This document shows positions 27,001 through 39,057 of a DNA stretch of 64,000 bases, one piece after another; position 1 is the first letter of the stretch, and each line of letters opens with the position of its first letter. Location: the NCBI GenBank assembly GCA_009741485.1, contig CM019216.1:44110440-44174439 (forward strand), read 5' to 3'. Source of the DNA: Malurus cyaneus samueli (lineage: Eukaryota > Chordata > Aves > Passeriformes > Maluridae). The notes under the pieces are model-generated. The model worked only from the letters and a program-made list of their open reading frames with translations. It made no database searches and had not been told where the DNA came from. A program made the position numbers and the translations under genes.

Positions 27001-29397
27001 TTCTTGCACCTTGTGTTCATGCTTCCTCTGTGGACTGTTTAATGCTATGCAGAAATAAAATGAAATTTTAAGAAAACTAAAAAAAAACCCTAAAAGTATT
27101 TCAGCCTTTTGCCTTTGAATCCGATGTGGTTTCTTGGGGCCTAATATAGCACAATAGCAAATCTAAGGCTCAACTTCAAACTTGGTTCAAGTAATTCAGT
27201 TCATATGACAGAACAGAATACTGGAAAGGAAAACCCATCTCTAGGCAGCAGTTTTGCATGTCAAATGAAGTAAAACAGCAAAAATCAGCTTGCTTTGGGA
27301 ATCTCATTCATCAGTACTCCATGTTAAACTAATTTGCAGAATCTGACTAAAGTGATGGTCACAAACCAAGAGTTTTGCTTGAGTGGGCTTGATTGAATTT
27401 TTTTTTTTTTTTAATAGAGAAGATTTAAAAATATTTAGGCCATTTTTCTTGGAAACAGTAATAACTGAATTGACTTCATTTTGAGCTTGAGAATTTTGTT
27501 ATTGATGTAAACAGACTCTGACTGGACATGTGTTTTGAAATTTAACTTTCAAATTGGTGCGTATCAAGTAAGTATAGATAGTGCTCCTATGTGCTGATCA
27601 TATCTTCAGGTTAGTGTTTTTGAGGCTTTTTTTGTTTTGCGGTACTCTAAGTCCTTATAAAATAAAGGGTTAAGGGGGAGAAATGGGGTTTTTAATTTGA
27701 GTTTGTTTGCATAAACTAATAACTAATTTTGGAGAATGGGGACACAAAGGAGATGAAAAACCTTGCATAAAAGCACACAGTTTCTTATTTCCACCATCCC
27801 TTTATGATAACACCTGTGTTCATGGTTTCAGCACCTGGACCACTATTTGCTTGTTGTAGAAAATGTACCTGCAGCAACTAGGTGTAGAGGAATTTTATAA
27901 CCTGGTGGACTAAACATGAGCTGAATCTCTTCCACAGCCTGAGTACAGAATAAACATTCTTTGGAGTTTGGCATTCAATCTTCATGATATATATTGCTGC
28001 AGAAGTAAGAAACCTTGCAGCAATGGCTCTGATATAGTTGTTTCTGATACCCTATCCCTACAGAAAGCATACAAACACAGAAAAAAATCACAGTTTTGTG
28101 TCATGAATCATTAAAACCTTTTTCATCTTGTTCTGTATTTGCCCTTAAGTTTCTTACTGATGTATTTTTTGTAACAACAATTATAACACCTAAAATGTCT
28201 GGATTTTTACAGTCTTTTTATAGTTTTTTTCCTAATAAAAACAGCTAACAGACTGTCTTCATATCACAGAGGTGTTGTGAAAATGAATTAACAGCTATGA
28301 AGTGATAATAATAACAGGACAATGTAGAATAGCACCTAATCGTCATTAGGTGCACATATCCATACACTGCATCAGAGAGTGTAATTGAGAAAAAATGTAC
28401 CAAGAACAATATAACAGAATAGACCATGTAATATATAGATTCAAATTCTACTTGAACTGAGGTCAAAATTTAATTTAAATTAAATTAGTTCCTTAAAAAT
28501 AGTTTTTACCATTTCATTATGTAAATTTATATTTAAACTTTCTTTCTCAAGGGAATACGCTTCATAGAAAGAGAAAAAAAAAGGTTTTGTGTAATACTGA
28601 TAATAAAAATTTGTTATGTTGGCACTGTCCATGCAAAACAAGTCAACTCTATTGTTTCTCCTCTTTTCAGCATTTGTGATAAATAAATATTCCCAAAATA
28701 GCTAAAATTATGTATAAACTAAGAACTGAGATGTTGGACAAGTAACTGAGAATGAAAAATCCACTCTGCTTCATCCAATGAGTATCTTAATCTCTTCATC
28801 CTTGAGGATCAGAGATATTTCAAACTAGCAAAGAATTTCTAAAGGGTTTTTTTTTAAATCAATTCAGTTTCTGCTTAAAACTGTGACTCCGTAGAGGAGG
28901 TGGTATTTTTGTTATGATGTCCATATTTTCAAAGCAATGCTTTCCATGAAAACTTTCTCATACTTAATCAATAAATATAAAATTAGTGTCTTTTAACATA
29001 ATCCCTCTCTATCTAAACAAATGTGTTTCTTCTGTACAAGTAAGCAAATAGTTTGAGCCCAGCTGGTAGCATGATGGTCACAGCAGCTAAACTTATGATA
29101 CAAGAAGTATTGATGCTGCACCTGATGCTGGTTCAAAGCAATCGTAAAGAAATTGATAAATAAGCAATAAAGGATACTTCACATTGACTTCTCCAGCAGG
29201 TTTGCAAAACATGACAAACTTATTTAAATAACCACAGTTTTATAATGAAAATGAAAATAAAAATACTTATATTTCATTCCAGCTTCCAAAAAATGAAATA
29301 AGTATATGTCACCTCATGCACTCTTCCTCTAATCCACCATATAAAAAAACTTCATTTGGGCACGGCTTTTGTGATCTTTTTCTTTTTCTTTTCCTTA
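24046..29397. other. AT-rich gene-poor stretch
   Basis: No open frame above about 100 codons and none recognised. It holds a perfect 11-bp hairpin (25153-25177), a T/A-run near 27397-27412, and AT-palindromic sequence near 28470-28490. The segment 24960-25090 has the look of a conserved AT-rich regulatory element, but this cannot be shown from one sequence. Confidence 0.6.
25153..25177. repeat. Perfect 11-bp inverted repeat, 3-nt loop
   Basis: TGTCAAGAGCT, loop CTC, AGCTCTTGACA. The arms are perfectly complementary. There is no T-run directly after it that would make it a Pol III or bacterial-type terminator, and no role is assigned. Confidence 0.9.
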
Positions 29398-29800
29398 TTC
29401 TTTTTCTTTTCCCTTTCCTTCTTTTTTCTTTTTCTTTTCCTTTCTTTTTCTTTTCTTTTTCTTTTTCTTTTTCTTTTTCTTTTTCTTTTCTTTTTCTTCT
29501 TTCTTTTTCTTTTTTTTCTTTTTCTTTTTCTTTTTTTTTCTTTTTTTTCTTTTCTTTTTCTTTTTTTTCTTTCTTTTTCTTTTCTTTTTCTTTTTCTTTT
29601 TTCTTTTTCTTTTTCTTTTCTTTTTCTTTTTCTTTTCTTTTTTCTTTTTCTTTTTCTTTTTTCTTTTTCTTTTTCTTTTTTCTTTTTCTTTTTCTTTTTC
29701 TTTTTCTTTTTTCTTTTCTTTTCTTTTTCCTTTTCTTTTTCTTTTTTCTTTTTTTTTTCCTTTTTTTTTCCTTTTTTTTCTTTTCTTTTTTCTTTTTTCT
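29398..29800 (+). repeat. 403-nt pure pyrimidine tract
   Basis: From 29398 to 29800 there is no A or G on the + strand. The tract consists of T4-6/C units, mostly TTTTTC and TTTTC, with some TTTC and CC. It opens frames of over 170 codons made only of Phe, Leu, Ser and the like, which are artefacts of composition. Such tracts can form intramolecular triplex DNA and are prone to length change and to assembly error. Confidence 0.97.
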
Positions 29801-29851
29801 ATTTTATTTATTATTTATTTATTTATTTTTATTTATTTATTTATTTATTTA
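29801..29851 (+). repeat. (ATTT)n microsatellite
   Basis: ATTT/TTTA repeats with one or two interruptions directly follow the pyrimidine tract, so the two form one compound simple repeat of about 450 bases. Confidence 0.95.
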
Positions 29852-32650
29852 AGTCACTTACTAATAATATTTTGTTTTAAATTAAAGCTCTAAAAACTAC
29901 CTTTGCAATCCCTGGGCCGCATTTCTTCCCATGGCTCATTTACCCTGCTGTGCTATTTCCATTCTTGATGCCGTACTCCAGGCCGAGACTGTCAGTTGTG
30001 CTTTACTTTCTCTGACAGAGGGAGAAATCCCATGGTTGCCACTGTCAAGAACATTTCTCTGCCTTCACTCCACAGGGACATCAACAAGATGTCTGTTCCC
30101 TCTCTGTGCGCTCCTCTGTCATGGGGGTGATCACCTAAGCTTGGGCTGCCTTTGCTTCTTCCTTCCATTGACAGCCACTGCTTGACATGTTATCATCATG
30201 CATGCAGAATCCTGCCCTTCTCATGTGCAAAGGTCTCACTGAACAATGAAAACCTTCAGTCAGCCCTTCCACCTCCCAGGCACTGGGAAAAACTGAGCAA
30301 TAACCATTGTCTCAGGATCAGTGGCTGAAAAGGTTTCTAGTCCTTGCTGAGAAGGAAAAATATAAAGTTTAGAAAGCTAACCTAGAAGAAACAGAAATGC
30401 ATAATACAACTAATTTTATTTATATATGGTGAATATTTACTATTTCCAGGATGAATATAATGTTTTTGTTTACATACAGTTCCTATAAAACATTGTACAA
30501 AACTGCTCCTAAATTGAAAAATAATCTGGCAACGTCAAATTCATCAGAGGCTCAATTGTTCTATGCCTCCACTTTACATTCAAGGTATTCTTTTATTTTC
30601 AGTATGGAAAAGGACCCATTTTTGAGCATACCTTTAAAATTCTAGTTGCAGCTAATTCTCCATCATTTTCCATGCCTGCACTTTTGCCCTTTCCTTCCCC
30701 TTCTGAGTAACAGAGTCCCACCACTTCATCCTTACTGCCTGACTGATCTCTCCTGTCTCCCTTTATTTCCCTGGACATTTAATAATTCAGGATATGGTCA
30801 GACCTTGTTTTTGAGAGATTCTAGCAAAAAACCCAAAAAAAACTTGGTTCAAAGTCAAGGACTTCACACTGACAACACTTTGCCATCAGCCTCCTCCTGT
30901 TCATTTATTACCATGAAGGGGCTTTTAGCTGAAGTACCTCAGGTGACTTCGTGCAGGAGACATGAAAAGAGAGGCTGTTTCTTGCCTGGATAAGTACCAA
31001 ACCACTTAAAAAGTAATTTAAAAGGTCAAAACAAACTACTCTCTGCATGAAATGCTGCAGAAGAATGGGCTGGAATGTTCTATTCCGTCTACAAATTGTA
31101 AGTGGTTTGAAGGAGTGTCCCATGTAGAAAGCATTGCAGTAATCTCCATTCAAGGTAAAAAAAAAGGTGTGGGGAAAATGAGAATTGTCTTCTTGACAAA
31201 TATCCAAGTAAGCCCACGTGACAGCCACTGTTGCAGAACCCAGTATGACCAGGCAATGGATTTCTGCCCCCTGAGTACCTCAAAATAGTGAAAATAGTGT
31301 CTGCAAAAGCATCAGGCACCATATCAGCACTCAAATAAAAGAAAAGCTCTAAAAATAAGTCAGTGCCATTTCTTTTTTTGCTACTTGCATCACAACCATG
31401 TTAGTAGAATCTAATCTTATAATTGTTTTCATCTTAGTATCTTTCCATTGATCATGAATTAATTTATATTTGGACTTTTATTTCACCCAAATCTGGTTAA
31501 TTTTCTCTTTGGTGCTTTTCAAGTACTTCCCAAAAAGACTAGCTAATCCTTTCTTTTCATGCTCTACTTTATCTTGCAATTTTTTGCTTACTACCTTATT
31601 TCTCTTTGTTCCCCTAAATCATTCCCTTCCTCTTACTCACTCCTTTTATTTCATTTTTTGTAATTTAATTTATTCTATCTCCCATTCCCAGTCCATGCCT
31701 TTCTTCCCCTTTACTATCCATTCAGTCCACCAGGACTATTCCCTTCTAATAGTTGAACCTATAGTATTCATTTCCTTTTCCCATTTTAGTTCATTAATAA
31801 TGGATAAGGCATTCCTTTGCAATTGCAAAACTTACCCATTTTAGTTTACTCTCAAGTAGTGGAGGCTGAGCAAGAAAAGAAGTTAATTGTATTCCACTGG
31901 AATCAGAATACAAATAACTGAGCAAAGCTTGGAACTGGAAAAGCATCAAAATGAGAAGGAATTAAATGAGGTGAGAGATGGGCTAAAAAATAGCAGTGGG
32001 TTAAACTGAACACATAAGTGTGAAAGGGCTACACAGATACCTGTAAAAGTGACTGAAATAGACATAAACCAGGTTTCAATATCTTCAAGTCCCACTGTGA
32101 GCAGTGTTTTTCTGGTTTTTTTTTTCTGTTTACTACCTTGTGCGTGATAACTGCGCAGCTCAGTAGGGGTAAAATGTTTTATTATTAATATAGTCACTGT
32201 GCAATTAGAAGTGTGCGCAGCTAATGGCAACATAAGCATCAGCCTGTCTGAGGAGCAGTTGTATTGCTGCTAGAACAAGCATGTGAGAATGCCTAATATT
32301 TCAGTTTAGTGAGGAAAAGACTCTTGAAAATGTGATCATTCTTTGATCTTATTCTTTTCCACTATGTTATGAAGTCTGGCTTTTCTTCAAACTGCAGATA
32401 ATTTGGCTGTCATAAACTGGCAGCGTAGTTTTGATTACATTGTTGCGATAAAAATGTACCAAAATCGGTTTCAATGGAATTCTGACACCTGTTTGTTAAA
32501 TATTGTTAAATATCTGCATCGAGCCAAAAACCTCAGAAATACTTCAATTGAAGCTGACTCACAAATCAGAAAAAAAAAGTAAAACTCGCTGCCACAGCTG
32601 TAATATTGCCTCCAGTAGTCACATGGGCTGCATTGGAGGCCAATTCCAAG

Positions 32651-32750
32651 TACAGGAAAGACAAGGGTGTGTTATGGAATGCCCAGCAAAGGGCCTTGGA
32701 GATGATGAAGAGATTGGAGCATCTCACACCCGATCAGAGGCTTCTGAAAA
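32651..32750 (+). mobile_element. Degraded CR1 LINE fragment
   Basis: AGGAAAGACAAGG, then CCCAGCAAAGGGCC, then AGATGATGAAGAGATTGGAG and CATCTC follow the order of the CR1 segment that reads roughly aggaaggacatgg, ccagaggagggcc, aagatgatcagagggctgga, gcacctc. Similarity is lost on both sides. Two overlapping open frames here (up to 106 codons) are chance products of this fragment. Confidence 0.5.
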
Positions 32751-33009
32751 AAACTTTGTTCAAGACCTGGGCTCTGCACTGCAGTGGAAAGAACTTCTAG
32801 GCAAGATCTCATCCTGGATCTGAATTCTGAAGTAAGGGCTTTTTTTTATTCTTTTTCTGTTAGGTTTTCTCTCATGCTGAATTTGCTGAAGACCTGCAGC
32901 CTGTCTTTATTTTTTAATTAATATAGCTGGGATTTTGTGAAGGGCAAAACACATTAAGGCAAAAAAAAATTCTGTCTCCTTGTTCTGCTATACTAATGGG
33001 CATTTTAGC

Positions 33010-33042
33010 TATCTAGAATATTTTAGTATCTAGAATATTTTA
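33010..33042 (+). repeat. Short tandem duplication, 17-bp period
   Basis: TATCTAGAATATTTTA occurs at 33010-33025 and again at 33027-33042. Confidence 0.9.
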
Positions 33043-36000
33043 CTACTTGTAATTCAAAGAGATATCATTTCTTTACTTCAAATTCTTCATAAAGTTATGC
33101 ATTTATCTTAAGACATTTTAAAAGAAAAAAAAAGGCTTTCCCCCTCCTTGTTTTGCATTCATATTAACCATCAAAAATAGTATTTTTTATAAAGAAGATT
33201 GAAGATTTCTATAAGAATATGTATTGATATCTTTACTTCTACATGGACAGCCTTAGCTGTCAGTTCACTACCAGTCCTCCTGACTTACCAGAACCTTACT
33301 GCTTCTCAACTAATCATAGAGCAGGAAAGACTGGAAAAGGAGAGGGGAAAAAAACAAATCTGAAGGTAGCACTAATAATGGCTATAATGCCTTATATCTG
33401 AGAAAAAGAAATAGTAAGGAAACACTTCTGTTAGGTGTAACACTCAGGTTTGCCATAATTCTGTTATACAAAATACTCTTTAGACATCATGGTTTTTTGG
33501 GTTTTTTTTTTGTTTTTTTGTTTTTTTTTTTTTACAGAGACACAGTGTTAAACACTTTCCTAAAGGAGCAGAAGCCTGGCCCAGATTTTCCAGGATTTTC
33601 AAACAGAATGGTTTGAAAGTGTGGGCAAACTTTGGAAAGATTCAAGCTAAAACTTGAGCTTCAGTGTATATAAAGTGAAAATTCAGATATGTATTGTGGT
33701 TTTGGATCAAAATTTTATCATAAATTGACTGAGAGGAAGAAAGATTTGTCATATGTTTTGGTGTTTGGGGTGGTTTTTTCTGTTTGTGGAGGTGTTTTTT
33801 CTTAGACAAAAGCTTAATTTAAATTTTACTCATCCATTTCTACAGTCGCTTGGAAAAAGGGAGAGGTTGAATAATCTCAAAACTTGTCAAAATCCTCCTC
33901 CTCACTCCCACTTACATTAAAAAAATTGCCACTTAAATTTGAGCATATTGTTTAAATGATAAAAAAGCCATAAAACAGTCACTTTGGCCCATGCCTTTCC
34001 CAGAGAAATCCCCAAAATGCACTGACAAACTCTGATGGAGAAGTGGTGAATTCCTGGGCAGAGATGCTGCTCATGAGATGATGCAAAGCGAGGACATCAC
34101 TTGGAGCTCGCTGTGATTTCCAACCAGCGGTGGGATTTCATAAACTGCACTGACAGAAGAACACTCTTCAGGGCTCTGAGGAATATTCTGAGATGTAGAA
34201 CAGTGGGAGGACAGCTGCTGCAATGTGATGATTTTGGGGGCATGGGCTTGGGCCTATTTTAGAAATAGAGCTGACTGAATTTAAACTTGTTTGGCTACAG
34301 TCTAAAATGTTTGTTCATTTTGGCTCAGCTGCACTTTAGGGAGCAGTTTGGTTACATGCTCCAAGATAACTACAGTACAGAGCCATAGGGGAAGCCAGAA
34401 AACTCATATGGGATAAATATGATTTAAATGAGTCTGTAAGCATGTTGTGTAGCCACCAGAATGGCCTGGATGCAGAATGGCATCTAATCCCACCAAGAAT
34501 GGACAACAGCAAAGAACAGCTTATGAAAAATAAAATAGAAATCCTCCACTGGACCTCCAAAAAGTGCCTTTGAAGTCCATAACTTTATCTAATGGTACTG
34601 TGGGGCATGGGGAGATGCCCCTTGTGCCCGCAACCAACCATCTCTCTTTGGCCTCTGTGTCAGTGAAATCCCATCATCCTCAGCAGAGTTGCTTGGCAAC
34701 AGCTGGTCTTAAAATCATGGGTAGGCTTTTGAATTTTCTCCCCTCACTTTTACACAGGTGAAATATTATATTTTTTAAGAGTGAGATTATAGTTTCAAGA
34801 TTCAGTTACGTTCAGCTGAGCTGTTGAAATAACCGTGAAATAAGCTTAAGGAAGGTGAAATATACTTTGATATGTAAGCACTGAAGAATATAACTTCACA
34901 TTTAAAACATTTTTTTTTTGTTACTGTGTGTTCCTAAATCAGTATCATTTGTAAGACACAAGAGGTGTATCTGTTTTAAAATCTGGAATTCTTGGTCGAT
35001 AGAATCTTTTAAAAATGGAGTAGACTTTTAATATTTTAGACACCTTCATAGTTCCTGTGATGCTCATTTACTAGGGCTTTGACCCTCCCAAGATCCCTTA
35101 AGGCATTCTGCTAAGGTCTCAGAAGTGCAAATGTGAGTTTTGTTCAGGTGAGGGAGTGCAGTCCTCAGCCTCCACACTGGAATTTACATCCACGGTTCCC
35201 TTATCCTCCCACCAGACGTTGGGATACCTAACCCAGGGCTGGCAGATGCCCTGTGGCTCTTGTATGAGCACCCAGGAGTTTATCTGTGATCAACCAGCTT
35301 TCAGAAAATTTACTGCTATTTATTTAAGGGTGAAAAAGATGCCATAGAAATGTGTATCACAAAGCAATCTCTCTGCAGTTATTGCACATCAGCAGCACGC
35401 AGTTCAGGCAAAAAGAAATTGTCTGTCTCTCTAGTCTGTGTTGCCAGCATTCCCCACTTTGCCTCAGATAGGGGCTGACCTGTTTTTAGTCTTTTCTCCA
35501 ATTCTGTGTGATGCTTTATAAATTTCAGCAAACTGTTTCCCCCGTCTGCAGGAAAAACTGCTTTGTCTTCTCCACCATTCCACAGTAACCCAGGATATCA
35601 AAGCTTTATATTGCATTTATAGCTGTGATACATTCTGGCAAAATCATACACATAATGTAAGATTCAGAACAATAATTTTCAGTGCTCATGTTTGTAAAGC
35701 CTCACCTGTCAAAACCATCTAAAATAAGTTTTAAAGATTAAATTAGTGTCAGAAGTTGGGATTTTCAGCACTGAAAGGATGAATAGGTTTAACAATTTAC
35801 ACCAGTTCACAAAAATTACACCTCTTTGTGCAAGGTGGGCTAAAAATACTGGAGAGAATTTTGTCCCAATTTAATTTTCTTAGGTAGCAGGAATTATCGG
35901 TAACTATCAGAATGTCCAGGTTTAGGTTCCATTGAGCCCCATGGAAAATGTTCTACATTTTTCAGTATGTTCTTGTTTTTCTTAAACTCCTTAGAGCTCT

Positions 36001-37494
36001 TCCAGAGGTGCTGACCTACAAGCCAGTAAACTAAATTTAGGCCCTAAAAGCATACGTAATTCATTCACAGAAAGTATTTTGGTCAAGGTTGTGAGCTAGT
36101 CATCATCTGGGTTACAATGTGGCCCCAAAATATCACTTGCTATGACAGATGGTGGAGGGGTAACTTCCACATTTAGCACTGTTTAAAACTGTGACAGAAA
36201 TCTTCTCTAGTGAAACTGAAAAGTTAAACTTCACCTTTCAGAAAAAAAATGACATTTATATCTTGCCTGCTGTAACAGCTAATAATAGTTACTTGTCTGT
36301 TACTAGCTGACAAACCTGATTTGCAATGCAGCTCTTTTCACATGAGTTTCCCTAAATCAGCTGCTTACCCTAAAGAGAAATGGTTTTATTACTGTGAGGC
36401 AGCAGAGGGGAAATGACATGATAACTTCTCACTGCATGAGGCCAAAATTCAAGACGCACTACTTTTTTAATGCCAAGGTCAAATAGGAAACATTTTTCTC
36501 TCACCCGTAACCAGGTAGCATTTTTTATGGTTTTGGTCCACATTATGCACACCACAGTCAATCCTTAATCAGCTCATTCTTTTTGGGTTACTTGATTTAT
36601 CTAAATATTAATCTTCACATATGATTTTATAGCATTCATATTTATACTGTCTTCCTTTCAATCTCTATAAGGACGCTAAAGACTGGGAGTGGAATTCATT
36701 ACTGTCTTAGTACTATCTTAGGGTCCGTTTATGTGAGTTTTCAACTGAATTTACCTATGTCAAAAAGTACATAAGGATCCTAATAGGTTGTTTTAATTTA
36801 CAATGTTCTACACTGGAATTTTTTTTTTTTTTTAAATAGTGAGATTAACAAGCACAGTGTGTTGCAGCGCAGAACTAAAGAAAAGAATGAAGTAAAATTA
36901 AACTCCACACTTCTTCAACATACTTGATTACTATTACAAAAAATGAAAAAGTAAACAATTGTTAATGGCTGCTTAATTGATAGCACAGAAATACCTAATT
37001 TTTAAGTAAGGAGGGTTGCCATGTTTGACTGCAATAACCTCACAACTGCCATATTAATGACAGGGTTTTTTACCTAGCAATATAAAAATAGATTAATTCT
37101 CTGACAGCTGTTACTCTGGCAAGCATCCGTAGTATGTACAAAAAACTGCCTCTCACCTTTACACTGCAGTGCTGCAGTGCAGCTGCTGAACAAAACACAA
37201 ATCTCTTGCTTCCCCTGCCACTTTTACTCCAATTCTGCACCCTCACTGGGTTCAAACTACCTTGCATAATGGTTATTATTCTTTTAGATATGCTACAAAA
37301 TATGTGCTACTATGGTTGGCTTCTAGGAATAAGGGGTTCAGACATGAGGCATGGCAAGAGAAATGTAAAGTAATTTTTCAGTAGCTGCTATGTGACAGAG
37401 TAATTGTTTCAAAACTGATTTGTTGCTTGAATCCCAACCCTACCATTTGGATGCTTTAATTAGTGTTTAACTTACTATCTCTATTTCTCCACAG

Positions 37495-37636
37495 CAACTG
37501 CTTCAGCCTCAGTCTCTGATTGGTGAAAAAAAGGGAAAAAAGCCCAACCACCAGACAAATCCATCACAATTTCCAGACCTCTTAATGTTCAAAGAAGTGA
37601 ATTTAAGGAAGATGATACCCTTATTTCAACATCCTA
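37495..37636 (+). other. Candidate exon, unrecognised
   Basis: A pyrimidine-rich acceptor (CTATTTCTCCACAG, ending at 37494) and a consensus donor (GTAAGT at 37637-37642) bracket 142 bases. One of three frames is open across the whole segment (47 codons, starting CAA CTG CTT CAG, rich in Lys/Gln/Pro); the other two have stops. I do not recognise the peptide. A 47-codon open frame arises fairly often by chance, so the case rests on the paired splice sites. A non-coding exon or coincidence are equally possible. Confidence 0.2.
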
Positions 37637-38176
37637 GTAAGTAAATTCTAAGAAAAAGCTGTGTTCCCACCTCTCTTCCTCTGCTGGGAATACTAACTGC
37701 TTACCTGATTTCTCTCTTTTTCAACCCCATTCCTTCCCCTTTGCTAGACCCCTGCAAAACAGTGCTCTTCACAGCAATGTCAGGGTTCTGGTCTTGTTGT
37801 TCATTGTATCCCCCCAAGATAAAATAAAGCTTCTTAGGAAGGATGACATCATATTTAGTTTAGTTTTAGAGTATTACTGAAACCTGTAAAATAGAACTGC
37901 TGTTTTGGTCTTTGTTTCTGAAGAAGTTGCATCTTGTCAGTATTTTCACTCCAAACTGAATCAAACCAGATGCCAAAATATCTTTTCAGGATTTAACATC
38001 ACCCATGCAGCTGAAGAGCATCATCATTTGGTAGTCTGGAGCCTCAGCTGAGGGGTGTACAAAGCACAATTTCAGCTTTTATCCTCAGAGACTGGGACAT
38101 TTGTATTGTGCCATCTTTAACTTGTTTGGCAAACACTTTAGGAGGTTTGTCCCAAAAATTTCTTTTGCTGTTATAT

Positions 38177-38181
38177 GTTAT
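38177..38181. repeat. Left target-site duplication GTTAT
   Basis: GTTAT directly precedes the TGTCTTGGG start of the first LTR and matches the five bases that follow the third LTR. Confidence 0.85.
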
Positions 38182-38951
38182 TGTCTTGGGTTAATATTGA
38201 TGCTAGTTTTGTTCTGTATTCCTTCTCGTTGGCACATATGCCCCAAAAATGTTTATCTCTTTAAATGCAACCCGGAAGAAGAGCAGGGGCTGCTGGGAAG
38301 CCAAGAGGACAGTTTTAACGCCAGTGCTGCCGGCGGTCCCTGGTGCTCAGCTGCGCTTCTCGGCTCCTTCCTCGCTTTCTCGTCTTGCTACGTGGAACAG
38401 AGTTACATGTCGCAGTTTCTGCTGGCTCAGTTTGTGGCATCGGCGGTCTTTCTTCTCCAAACATCCCCTCTGCGTCTCCTGCTGCTCCTCCAGCGGTCCC
38501 GCCGAGGGAGGGGCCTCACGGCTCCATCCCGTCCGGATTTCGGGGTGGACCGGGCTCACAGCGGAGGCACGCCGAGGCCCTCCTCTGATTCATTCACTGG
38601 GAAGCTGAGACTGTTTACTGTTCTTTTCTTTCGGTTGTTTTTTTTCCCGTTTGCCACTGTTACAAGAACCGCCACGTGGGTTCCTCCTTTTGTTTCTTTT
38701 CCCGGGGGCGGAGTCGCCGCCTGGCTGCGGGGCGAGTTACTTTTTGTTTGAATATCTGAAGTTACTTTTTATCTGTATCATTGTTCCCTGACTGTTACTC
38801 TTTATCCGTGTCCTGCGGGCACTGTGTTATTTTGTTGTTGTTGTTAATAAACCCTTTTTTTTCTCTTACTTTTTGCCCAGCATCTATTTCTTGTGGTAGG
38901 AAAATTATCAAATTTATTTTCCTCTGAAAACATTGTCTCCAAACGGAGACA
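38182..38951 (+). repeat. LTR 1 (5' LTR), 770 bp
   Basis: Begins TGTCTTGGG and ends GGAGACA, so it carries the TG...CA ends and a 5-bp terminal inverted repeat (TGTCT/AGACA). A U3-like portion is followed by a GC-rich part (about 38480-38580), an AATAAA at 38846-38851 and a pyrimidine tract ending TTTGCCCAG at 38880. The last bases form a 7-bp stem, TGTCTCC-AAAC-GGAGACA. It differs from LTR 2 and 3 mainly by single-base insertions and deletions, plus a few substitutions (for example TTAATATTGAT near the start where the others have TTGATATTTGAT). Confidence 0.95.
38846..38851 (+). promoter_or_regulatory. LTR 1 polyadenylation signal AATAAA
   Basis: AATAAA lies after a GTT repeat and is followed by a C3T8 run. 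The copies in LTR 2 and LTR 3 are at the same relative place. It would define the R/U5 area, in which cleavage follows about 15-25 bases downstream. Confidence 0.7.
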
Positions 38952-38959
38952 AATTTTTT

Positions 38960-38980
38960 TGGCGCCCAAGTGTGGGGCAG
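38960..38980 (+). other. Primer binding site, copy 1 (tRNA-Lys-like)
   Basis: TGGCGCCCAAGTGTGGGGCAG begins eight bases after the LTR end. The first ten bases match the complement of the tRNA-Lys(1,2) 3' end, including the invariant TGG, and the GTGGGGC part matches with a small offset. This is where minus-strand DNA synthesis would start. Confidence 0.75.
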
Positions 38981-39057
38981 TAGAAAGTGAAGAGAAAATT
39001 GTATTAATTGTATTTGTGTTTTAAATGCTTGGAATTGTTTCACCATTAGAAGTCACC

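Larger units (their letters stand above)
29852..38176. other. AT-rich gene-poor stretch left of the provirus
   Basis: No recognisable gene. It holds an old CR1 piece (32651-32750), a 17-bp-period duplication (33010-33042), a T/G run at about 33490-33532 ending TTTTACAG, a T-run near 34908-34919 and another at 36820-36834. One candidate exon is listed at 37495-37636. Open frames reach only about 125 codons and show no domain. Confidence 0.55.

Noticed and set aside
28332..28353. Perfect 9-bp inverted repeat GCACCTAAT-CGTC-ATTAGGTGC
   Set aside because: A 9-bp stem with a short loop is expected about once by chance in a window of this length.
29316..29880. Two frames of over 170 codons
   Set aside because: They are translations of a pyrimidine tract and encode only a few residue types, with no coding signal.
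38101..38751. A 216-codon open frame running from host DNA into LTR 1
   Set aside because: It crosses the integration boundary, its composition follows the LTR, and the equivalent frames in LTR 2 and LTR 3 are different or shorter. It is a chance frame.
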